DNA of 64,000 nucleotides. Origin: Cristatella mucedo. Taxonomy: Eukaryota; Bryozoa; Phylactolaemata; Cristatellidae. The translations under genes and the position numbers were made by a program. The notes under the pieces are model-generated. The model had not been told where the DNA came from, did not search any database, and saw only the letters and a program-made list of their open reading frames with translations. Each line of letters opens with the position of its first letter. The stretch's first letter is position 1. Of the stretch, positions 39,192 through 51,100 are shown one piece after another. The stretch spans positions 3,288,501 through 3,352,500 of the forward strand of contig WPIO01000023.1 in the NCBI GenBank assembly GCA_009760855.2, written 5' to 3'.

Positions 39192-42100
39192 AGTGGCCAC
39201 ATGTTTTAACTAGGGTGTCCAAGCCGAGCTGGAGCAGAAAAAACCGCAGGTGACCAAGCTGGTGGACACCAGTAGTCAAGTGCTCGAGGAGCGCAAAGCA
39301 GCCGAGAAGACAGAATTCGCCCTGCAGCAACATCAGCAGCTGCGAACGGCGTCGGCCGACATGAAGGCCACTCACGAGAAGGCAAGCGGTGCAGAAGCGC
39401 TTCCTCGCGCTCCTTTTGCTCCCTGCTGGAATGCCATACGGTTCTTTACCGGTGCCGCTGTCCCCCAAGGTATTGTGAGGAAGCAGGGCTGTTATAGCTG
39501 TGGCCCAACCACCGGCGTCTGCTATCGAGAGGCAGTCCCCCTGTCGATTACCAGCAAAGTCTTTCTGCGGCCTCCAGCATAGGGCTGTACGATCTGAGGC
39601 AGACTGGAATGACATTTAACGAGCCGTCGTGGTCTTTGTTTACCACGACCCGTTGCAGACGAGCCGACAACTGCGAAACCAGCTGAAGCAGCTTCGCAGC
39701 ATGAAGGGCTTTGTCGAGGACTTTAACGAGAAGCGCTCCTCGTTCGACGAATGGGCCGACGAGGCGCAGCGCAAGCTGAACGGTGCCGAGGACGGTCCGC
39801 TGGATCTGGATGCCATCGAGGTGATGGCCAACCAGCAGAAGGTAGCCCCAACGTGCGCACGCGCAGATTGCTGAGGTTCGTACAAGCAGTGGGGTCTGCG
39901 TGCTCTTGGATGCCTCCTTGCTCTGCCGCTGCCAGCGGCGCTTGTTCGTGGTTACAGCAAATCCAGGAGGAGCTCGCTCAAATGGAGACGAAGCTGATGG
40001 GCATGCAGACGACTGGCCTGAAGTTCGTGGCGGAAGCAAACGTCAGTATCCTGCTGCCACGTATAATGTCCTGCTGGTGCTGCCACTCTGCACTTAATAA
40101 TAATAATTATAATACCACATTTTGTTAAGGGCCTTTGAAAACTTGATCTCTTTCTAGGTACTTTACTTATGCGCTTACAGTTCTCATCGTCCGACTCCTA
40201 CTGCACCAGCATGACCTCGGGGGGGGGGGCCCACCGATTGATCGTCGAGCAGTCCCGCCTTTCCTCCCGACCATCTCCACCTCGGCGACTGATGGATGCC
40301 CCACTCTCGTGACGCTTTGCAGGAGTACGAGAAGCTTGTGGATGCATTCAGGCAGACCGTGCACAAGCCGCTGCGCCGATCGTCGGCGCCGGTCGCGTCG
40401 CTGCCGCACCTGGTGCAGACAGCCACTGACGCCGCCACCGAGAAGCTGAGGCTTGTCCGGTCACGAAGTGCTGTCGCTCGCGAGCGTGTGCACCAGCTCG
40501 CGCAGAAGGCACAGCGCTACCGGGAGCAGGATCGGGCTCTGGCCGCCTGGCTGCCTGCCGCCGAGGCTCGCGCGACCGAGCTTGAGGCACTTGCCGCCAC
40601 TGCCATGGCCACGTCAGCGGGCGACCTCCTCGAGCGTGTGCGCCATGCTCTTGCCGCCGCCAGCAGCCAGGCCTCGGAAGCAGCAGCCCAGCGACAGACG
40701 TGTGCTTTGCTTCGCACGGCCGCTGATGATCTCATGGGCAGCCTGTCGTCTCTGCCTGCTGCCTCAGCCACCGATGCAGTGAGCAGGGCAGCACGAGATG
40801 TTGAGTCTCGCCACGGGGCCTTGGTCGAACGGCTGGTCGCCCAGCAGCGCCAACTCGAAGGCATCCTGCTCGACGCTCAGGATGTAGATCGCGCTGCTGA
40901 TGCCGTGGCGGAGGAGCTGGAGAGGGCCGCTGAGCGCCTCAACGACGCTGCTGGTACCGGCAATCTTCTGCTGAGCTTAGATCGAAGCGTGCTGCGTGCT
41001 CAGCTGGCCGCCCTGCAGGACTTGGATACGGCGGCCGACAGCGCTTGCTCGCAGGCCGACCAGCTGGAGTTGCGGCTCGCCGGGGGCAATGGCGATGACG
41101 ACAGGAAGGCACGGCTTCGAGCCGCTCGCTCGCTGGTCAAGGCTGCACGTGGGGCAGCCGTGACGCGCGTCGCCGAGCTGGATGGGCACGCTGCACGCCT
41201 CGGCGCACTCACGGCCGCTTGCGATGGCCTGCAGCGCTGGGTCGTCGACGTCGTGGCGGACCTGCAGCGGGCCGCCGCCGACCCGGCCGCCGTGCGGCTG
41301 CACTGTGAGGAGCAGTACGGTGCCAAGTGCTCGCGGCAGCCCGAGCTCGACTCGATCAAGGCCGACGTAGAGGCCCTGGTCGGCGACCCTCGCACCACAC
41401 ACCAGCGCTGTCTGCTCGACGTTCAGGCCGACTTGTGCAGCAAATGGCGCGACCTCGTCGAGCTGCTTATCGACCTCAACGTGATGGAGGTGTGCATGGG
41501 GTGTGGCACTGCTTCCCCACTTCTTCTGTCGGCAGCTCTCGGTGGCGATTGACGGTTCTGTTTAGCAAAGGCCCAGCTGCTGCTAGCTTGCATGTATTCG
41601 TGTCTTTTTCTCTCTGCCAGTCACTGAAAGATATTGAAGAGCAGATGGCTTCGTTCGTGAACGTGGAGACAGGGCTCACCAAGCTTGTCCACTACCCTTC
41701 GGATGCGGGCAAGCTGCTAGCACTGTGCAGGGAGCACGAGGTGAGCGAGCGAGCGGCCGATGCCTCAGCCAAGATGGCTCAGCAGAAGACGAGCTCCATG
41801 TTGTGTGTGTGTGTGTGTGCACGCGTGCGTAGGGGGCTGCCAAGGAGGCACCGAGTGGCAATGATTGATTTGTTGGGGAGGCCTGCTACTTGCTTGAATC
41901 GTGATGCTATACTGTATTAAAAAAATATAAATATAATTTATTTATATAGCGCCCCAAGAGAACTTTATCTCTATTCAGGCGCTTCACATATGCCTCGGGG
42001 CTCGAGCCCACGACCTTGATCGGGGCGAGCACCTTAACTGCTAGACCAAACCAGCTCGGTAATGCTTTCGTGTAGTCACTCACTGCCCTCGCGAGGCTGT

Positions 42101-45100
42101 CTAATCAGGGTTCTAGCCTCTTATCTGTGCTCGGCCAGCTGACTGGCCATGCACTTTTGTTGCCATCTGCTGCTGCGCCATCTGCCAGTGTAGAGTGAGG
42201 CTTGAATCAGGTGGACTCTCTAGACATGCTCAGGGAGTATGACTAGACTGTTGGCTGTTAAAAGACTGATTGATGCTTTTTCAGTCGTCCTTGCTGTGTA
42301 CCCTTGTGTTTGCTTAAATCTTGATGCTCACAACACATGGTTTGGCCTAATTAGGACGTGAGCAAGTTCTATGCTCTGTGTACAAGGCAGTAGGATGTTC
42401 CCTTCAGAGCAACAGAATAGTTGCTGGTCTTAGTGGTGGCCACCTGGTTTCACTTGCTGTAAACAGCAGAGGCTAATTTCTTTTCATGCTAACCAGTTTC
42501 AGAACTAGTGACTAGCTGCTACAGTTAAGGCAGTATGCAAGCATGTTGAAACGTGAGGCTCATTCATAACGACTGTGACCGTGGTTTAATTTTTGCCCAG
42601 GATGGACAATTCGTTGAAACAAATAAGGTGGCATGACTTGAGCCAACTTTTGTTGTCAAAGGTTATGTATTCTGCCCTCCAGGACTTCGATGCACTGGGC
42701 TATCTTATTGCTTTGATCGGGGGGGGGGGGTGTTGCGTATATCTGGCTGCTGTTTCCACTGTTAACATCCCTGAGCTTGTTCCAGCAGCAGCAAGACTGT
42801 GGGGTTGGTTTTTAACTGCATCAAAATATCGTGTGAAGTTTCTGAGTAAAGCTAGCACATATCCATATCTTGCTACTACCAATTATGTCGGCTTAAACAG
42901 CCGTTGGAGATCCAATGGGTCGGTTGGCATGAATTGACTAGAATTGTATGAAGAAGATGGCTGTGAACTTTTATGTAGCACTTTAATGTATCAATACTTT
43001 GGATGAGTGGTACTCGAAGCTATCGTTGACCCACGGTCTACGCCCAAAGGATTCACGGGGTGGTGGCTTTCGTCTGTTAACATATTTTTGCTCACTTAAG
43101 AGCAATTAGGAAATTATACTGCCTTGCAGATTTTCAGCACCACCTGGATTCAAAGGTAGCGTTAGCAAGTTTAAAGTAACAAGGTTCAGGAAGTCCTAAC
43201 AGCTAGCCATCTTTCATAGCATCACTCGTAACTGTTTCTAGTATCTGCTGCTTTGCTTTCGTGTCTGTTTTTATTTGGAACACAGCCAAAATAAAGCTAT
43301 CGTTTTAAACATTCTTTTCTGCCTTGTTCAGGTGGCGCATGCTTCCCTAGAAGCGAAGAAAGAAGTCTGTCTAGAACTGATACAGAAGTGTTCTGTCATG
43401 TTAAGAGAGACAAGCCGTGAAGACGACAGCAGTTCGTCGATAAGATTAGCCGATGCCAGACAGCTTATAAGTAAGGCAGACTTGCCGGATGTAGTATCTG
43501 TTTCCTGCTTTTAACGATGGCTTGTTGTTCTCTTCCTGATTTTTTGTGTATCTATTTTATTGCCTGGCTTGTAACATGTCCCAAACCAGCCAAACTCTTT
43601 CCATGTGCAACTGCCCACCCCATACAGAATTTGGGCTCGTGTGTTTGCTTGTACTTGCACATGTGTATACCCTATCACATTTGCAGTTGACTGATATCGG
43701 GTTATCAGTTTAATGTGATGGTGATTGCTGTCATATACATGTGCATTTCTTCCCCTATTATTGCATGAGTAGTGACACCTAGGCTTCTCACTTTTGCAGC
43801 TAATGTGTGGAAACTGAGCTCCGATCGTCTACGTACCTTCGATGAGCTTCTTCCCTTGATACAGCACTTCACCGGCACCCGTGCTAGTCTGCGATCTTGT
43901 CTTACTGAAATCATGTCCGAGCTTAGTGCTGCCAGTATGCCATGTAGCAGTGTAGATGACATTAGGAGGCAGCAGGAAACAATAAAGGTGATGCACTGTG
44001 TGCTTTTTGTGGGGGTTTGCATTGGGCGCCATACACTGTGGCTTAGTTCCAGCTGAGAGCTTCATCTTCTTCCATGTTGTTATTAGAATTCAGCCCGATT
44101 CATTGAAGACCAGAAGCCAGTCGTAGATGACCTTGTCAATACCACTAGAGATGTCGCTGCCGTCATTGGCACTGCAGCAGAAGCAGCCGTGCTACTTGCT
44201 GATGAGGCAGTCGAAGTGAGCTCCCAGTTTGACGCCACACGTGCAGCTGTACACAGTCGCCTTGCTGACCTGGCCGAGCTCCTCAGGAGTGCGACAACTG
44301 AGGTTACCGATGCCATTGACGGTATGCTGGACGAGCTAGTGCAGGTTCAGATCATCGTCGAGAACCCCGAAGGCATTGCTGCCACCGTCGACAAAATTCG
44401 CGAACAAATCGAAGAGAACCAGGTAAGTTATGGCTCATGTGAGTTAACTTCATTGAACAGAACTCTTTATTATGGAATCTACTTGGTCAAGCCTATTGTG
44501 GCTGTTCATCAAATCTTTTGCAGCTGTTCAGAGTTCATTTCTTTAGGGTCTGATGGAAGACGCTAACCACCGTCAGTTAGCGATTGCTGGAATCAAGCTC
44601 TCTGCCGATAGGTTGCTGGCACAGGTTCGCGAGCAGGAAGAGCAGGATATGTTTGACGAGGACAAACCTCTTGTTGATGGTAATGACTGTTTGCTTTTTC
44701 CTTTTGTTATTACCAGTTGATGCCTTAGCGTTCCCTAAAATTGCTTCTTTGCAGCCGTTATGGTTTTGTGAAGTTAGAGGCAGAGATACATTGCATTATG
44801 TAACTCCACAGACAAAGCTCTGATCCATGGGTATGGCGATTATCTCATAAATGCTGACTTGAAATCTCTCTGCTAGTTCTGCTGGATCTCTCGATGGCAT
44901 TTAATATAGCTCCGCAGGTCCTAGACTGTGAAACTTGCTTCCACAATTCTTATGGAACTACAACTACTCCCATGCTGCCGACTATGTCTCATCCATTTCA
45001 GTGGTCCTGGGTTTCTACTTCCGTGCTACTCACTACCTCAACTGTTCTCCTGACTCTGCTATGCTTCCCACTTGCTCGTTGTTGCGTGAGATGAAGTCTG

Positions 45101-48100
45101 TTGGCTACCGAATGTGTACCGAAAGCCGCTTAGGCTGTGAGTGCGCTATACAAAACTCTCCTGCGTAGCACCAACATAGTCTTTGTGGCTTTATGGAGTT
45201 ACAGACGGAGATACATTACATGTTGCTCATCACCAACTCCTTGAGCGACTTTCCACTTGCCCAGGCATCAATGGCATAGCACTGCTGTCAATAATGTAAA
45301 ATACACTATGTTGTAAAAAAGATCATCTTTTATATGCTAATATATGCTACAGTTGTGCTTTCTATCATAATAATAATAATACATTTGCAAAGCAAGCACC
45401 CTCAGAGATGTTGTAAAAAAGATCATCTTTTATATGCTAATATATGCTACAGTTGTGCTTTCTATCATAATAATAATAATACATTTGCAAAGCAAGCACC
45501 CTCAGAGATCGTAATCTCATTCTGTGCACATTTTGTATTCAGTAGAACAAATATTGCCGTATCGTTAGGCGTATCATGCACAATGTCAACATGCATGTTA
45601 GTGGTAACATGCACTTTTTCAGCACGCATAAACTCACTTAAGGAAAATTGCAAGGCCCCAGCAAGTGCAGTGATGAACATGTGCTTTTTAGCATCTGTTT
45701 AAATGTCGTAAGGTCAGGGGCTGTCGTTGTGTCAGTCGGTAGTGAGTTCCAGGCTCTGGGAACATACGAACTAAAGGCACGTCTGCAAAGGATTTGAGGA
45801 ATAGCTAGACGACTCGAGTTAGAAATTTTGAGTTTGCTTGTATGTGCACGAGAGCATGCATATGTGTGGGCTTGGTAATTACATCGGCTAGAAGATCATC
45901 ACAAAGAAGTCGGCTTGCTTCTTTTTCAGTCAACGTAAAGTGCACATACTGAGATTTTTTCTCGTGTTACATTTTTCAAGGATTATTAGTTTTGTAAACT
46001 GGCAGGTTTTTGTCGAAGAGACTATCCGAGACCCGGGGGGGGATTATTTTTAGGTGTTCGGTTCCATGGCAGGCGGCCTTTGGTGGCTGTTTATGAAATT
46101 GCAAGCTATACACTTTCATTTTTTCTAAAGAGACTGCCTAATTCATTTGTTGCTGTGGCTATATCTTTATTCTGATCAACCATAAACTGGCTGGCTATGC
46201 ATGTTCTAGTGCTCAAATGACATAGCTTTGACTTTGTATGGTAGCTGAAGACATCGAATTTAAGATCAATGAGATGGAGTCGCTGAATGAGACAATCAAG
46301 CAGAAGACTGAGCAGCGTGGCCGTTGTCTCACTGATGCACTGGGTGCTGCTAGTGAGTTTTGGGCCATCTACAATGACCTAATGCGCACATTTCGCGACA
46401 TTCAAGACAGTATCCGTGCTCAGGATCCTCCCCAGTCTGATGTTACCCTCATTCAAGAGCAGGAAAAAGAGCAGAAGGTTAGTTGCATAAGCAGTTATGC
46501 ACGGGCTTGCCCCCTTTCGAGGCAGTAAGGCTAATATGCTTAGCGAAATGCAGTGGACACGCCGTGTCTGTTGGTGTTCTTGGCTAGTCGTGTCTTCACT
46601 AATATGTAATAATAGTATGTACTAATATATGTATATGTACTTTTTTCACAGGAGATTAAGGAGGCACTTCGTACTGCCATACCAAAGCTCGAGGTCATTC
46701 GAAAGATGAGCGAAAATCTTGCCCCTCTGGTGGGCGAGTCAGGGCGAGTCGAGATCCACCGGAGCATCGAGGAGGCCGATGATAAACTCGACGACATTGG
46801 CGACAGAATGAGTGAGCGCCAGGCCAACCTGCACGAGGCACGGGAAAACGCAAGTCGTCTAGAGGAGGAAATCGAGGTGAGTCCTATATTGTTTAGATGT
46901 CAAGCGCCTATGTTTATCGAGCAGCAGCACCAAAGTGCTGGGAGCGCAGTATTACCAAGTGCACGTTGCCGGCTGTGTCAGCAGCATCGTATGGGCAAGA
47001 CTATGCCTTTGATTTACCCCCTGCAAGTGCAAGTCTGAGTCTTAATGTTCCCCTGTACTTTAACTTAGGCTATATTGGGGTGGCTGCCCAAGTTCGAAGA
47101 AAAAATTGAAGACATGCGCACTGGATCGACGGATATGCGGTCGCTACTTATACACCTTGAAGAGATCAAAGTAAGGATCTGTTTTGGACACTTGGCTCAC
47201 TTGCTGGAGACTGCATAGCAGCTCGTGCACTTCCTTGCTTTTCCGACTAGCCTGAGTGCATGCCTGGTTTATATTTATGTTCTTATTAGATATTGAAGCT
47301 GCAAATGTCCAGCAAGTGCATATCGGTGGAAGCTGTGAGGAGCCAGGTTGCCATCTTGAGGTCAAATGGTACTGGTGCTGAGGAAAGTGCTCAGAGCGCT
47401 GTCGCCGACATCGCAGCAAGATGGGATACACTAAAGATGGTGATAGCCGTGAAGGAGGTGAAGAATACGTAGAACTGATAAAGAGCATGCTTAATCGCTG
47501 GTCCGTGAATGTTGACTCCTACTAGCAGTGACACATTTCTACCTGCCACCGCCAGATACTGCTGCAGTGCTAATTGTATCCAAATGCCTTTACCAGCTAG
47601 TTGTTTAGGATCGCTACAGTTCCTACTCCTTCAGCAGAGCTGCCTGCTCACTTAAATTTAGAGTTATATTCTAAAAATAATTTGTATGACAATTTAAGAT
47701 AGCTAAATATCTTTACGTGGGCTGAAAAGGAAGCGAAATTTTGCCAGTTCTGCACAGATAGAATAAGGGTGGTTTCTTTTTTGCTACCTGCTGTCTAGAC
47801 ATGGCAATTCAAACCACTGGTGCATGCTTGCTTGAAGCCAGGTCCTAAAAATTAATGAAAAAATATACTGAGCTCGTTTTTATAGTGCTCAGAGAGATCC
47901 TAATCTTTATTCGGGTGCTTTTCGTATGCCGAAGGGCTTGAGCCCTCGACCATCCTTGTCAAAGGCGAGCATCTCACGCCCTGTGCCAAACCAGGGCGGC
48001 AGTTTGCTATCTGCACCGAAAAGCTCATCGACGTCGGCCTAAATTTAGATGCTGCTATAGTTTTTGAACAGGTATTGAAGTCTGGGCAAACAAGTTTGTT

Positions 48101-51100
48101 AGCATTGAGAGGTTTCTATACATTAAATGTGTAAGATCCATCATTAGACCATTTTGTAAGACATCCATACCGTCTGTAATCGCTAGTGATGTCGAAGGAT
48201 TGCTATTAAGAAGCTGCTGGTTTTTGTCATCAGTATTTTATGAGTATATATTATCTTCTTGTAGCAAGAACTTCATGATAATCTTATCCAGCTCGGTGAG
48301 GTTGACATAGCTCTCGAGGAGATGAATGGCTATCTGCAGCAGGTGGAAGATGATTTGAGGCAGATTGGCCAAGTCTACGGGGATCCCAAATATATTGAGA
48401 CACACATAAAAAAGATTAAGGTGAAGTTTGCCCTGATCTGCGATCATGATGTGATTATCTCGGCCTTGTGCAGTGATGAAGCAAAAGCTAGCTTCTCATA
48501 CTTATTTGAGAATGGTTCTGCTGCTAAGCCAAGTCTTCTTTGCCATTTGCATCTTTTTATTGTAGATGTTCGAAGACGATCTACTTTGTCAAGAACCCGC
48601 ACTTTCTACTTTAAACCAGACGATAGCTCAGATGGCACATCGAAATGAGATTGATAACCTGTTTCGATCATCACCTCTGATGCAGAAGCAGAATGAGATG
48701 AACTCGTTGTTTAGTTCTGTATCGACGTTGATTAGAGATAACCGCAATAGGCTCAATGACAAACTGACCTCGGTAAGAAACCTGTGTCTTTTTGTACATA
48801 ATCTGAGTTTGTGCATGACCATCGATTTGCGATAAGCGATCAAACCTCCCTGGTTTGACCTAGTGATTAAGGCGCTTACCTCGAACCAAGGTTAGGATGC
48901 ATGTATTTGATGACAGAGGTGTGATTGTGATGACAGATCGTGTGATTTAGCCTGGTGGCATATGTGAAGCGCCTGAATGGAGATTAAGTTCTCGTAGGGA
49001 GCTGTACAAATGAATTATATTTCTCACTGGCCTAAAAGAGCGATTGAGGTAGCTTTAGTGATTTCACTGTTGGTATTTGGTATACAGCTATATGCAAAGT
49101 TAGTATCAACAAGACATACACAGCTATATCTGGTTTGGCGTTACTGCCCACCATTGCAGTAATTATGGTGGAATCCTTGTTAGCATGCCGAGGAGTCTCG
49201 TGAGTCACGTTTCTTCTATAATAGGTCAAGTCTCATCTCGGAGAGGTGGACGACTTGGTCAACTGGTTCGTGGAGTTTGAAGAAACACTCAAAGCTGTGA
49301 AGACAATTGGGGCATTACCTGAGACTGCTCAGAAACAGTGTGAAAAGTTCAATGTAAGTAGTTCAACGTTTGTTGCATGCTGTACATTAATGTTCTCTCG
49401 AAAGCCTGGCAAACATTTCTTTGTTCGACCAAAACCGATTGAACTGCTGATGGATATTCTTAGCATTTCTTTTCTTGAGAAATGTTTGCACTCTTGAGCA
49501 ACTGTAGACAACATACTCAAGATTAAGTGCTCTCTTGCTGTCTCGTTACAGGATCACCTGACTATGTTGAACAGCAAGAGTGACTATGCGCATAGGCTTC
49601 TGATCGCTGGAGATGACTTGATTTCGTCATATAACTGCCACCCATTCCATACTGTCCAGCTTCGAAGTACTCTCTCTCGCCTGAAGCGTAGCTGTGAGTC
49701 TGCAAAAAAGCAGGCAAAGAAGAAAAAGGTGGGCTGGCCGGTACCTGCGTCTGTATAGTTAACATGTCGCAGCTCGTGGTGTCGCGTGGTGACGTGCTTT
49801 ACACGTCATACTACGTGTTCTATGTTGCTTGTTGATGGTATCGACCCTTATTCAGTAGGATTGACTTTGTTTACCCTTTTTTGTTATTGATTTATGTATT
49901 TCTAGCAAAAGCTGCAAGAGCACCTGCAGAATGTCACTGGCTTCCACTCCGTAATGAAAGTATTCACTGAGTGGCTTGCCAGCTGTGAACACAGTTTGAG
50001 CAAGTTTAAAAACCCAAGCAAGATTGTACAGACGATTGAGCAGCAGACGAAGGCCCACAGAGTAGGTCGGCCGGCAGTATCGAGCATCCTGTTTATTGCA
50101 GATATGCAAGCAGCTGGATTCTCACAGCAACTTTTTTTTTACGTGTGCACAGGATTTCCAAGAGGACGTTGAAGCTCACAGGGAGATAGTTGAGAGGCTG
50201 GAACGCACCGGGACTTACCTGAAATACTATGGTGCCAAAAATGATGCTGTCGTCATCCGTAACCATCTGATAACGATAAAGCTACGTTGGAAGCGGCTGC
50301 TTTGGAAAACAGATGAAAGAGGGCGGCTGTTGCAACGCTGTCGGCGTGAAGACACTCGGGTAAGCTATTGCACCAGAGTCTCGTCAGCAGTGCACATACT
50401 AAAATTGGTTGCAGCAACCATAAATAGACGTTGAGCCTGACATAGGCCGTGTGCAAATGCTGTTGACTTGAAAAGCTAGCTCGTCCAGCATCGACTGTAT
50501 AGCAGTGACAGCTTGTGTGATATCCTACCCATTTCAGCTGAATGAGGAGTAAGGACATTGCTTAGCTTCTTTTATGTGTGTTGATAGGCGTGACCCGCAA
50601 AGTTATACGACTTTGTAATGATATTGGTTTACTTGTTTTTAATAATGCAATGGATCTCCGTCGGCAACTCCACAAAGCCATAAAGACTAGCTGGTGTTAC
50701 CCAGGAGAATTTTGTATAGCACACTCACAGCCTAAGCGGCTTTCGGTACGCATTCGCCAAAAGACTTCGTCTCACGCAACAAAGAAAAAGTGGGAAGCAT
50801 AGCCGAGTCAGGAGAGCAGTTGAGGTAGTGAGTAGCATGGAAGTAGCAGCTCAGGACCGCTATAAAGGATGAGCCATAGTCAGCAGCAGGAGAGTAGTTG
50901 TCGTTGCATAAGAATTGTGGACGTGGGTTCCACAGTCTAGGACCTGCAGAGCTAAAGCTTCTGTTGCCAATGGTCTTTAAGTGGGGAATGGAACAGCTAA
51001 TTTATTGTCCACACAGGACCTGAGGGTGCGAAGAGGCTGAAACTGGTGCAGCAGTTCAGCTAGGTACGAAGGAGCCAAGCCGTGGCGGGCCTTGTGGGTC

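Noticed and set aside
39065-39253. ORF with His-Thr and Ser-Leu runs
   Set aside because: Translation of the CA/CT microsatellite.
40348-41402. Minus-strand and other-frame ORFs over rod exon R4
   Set aside because: GC-driven shadows; only the plus frame from 40323 shows spectrin helices and correct phases.
42593-42937. 114-codon ORF between rod exons R5 and R6
   Set aside because: R5 and R6 already join in phase; the ORF crosses a poly-G run and has no helical pattern.
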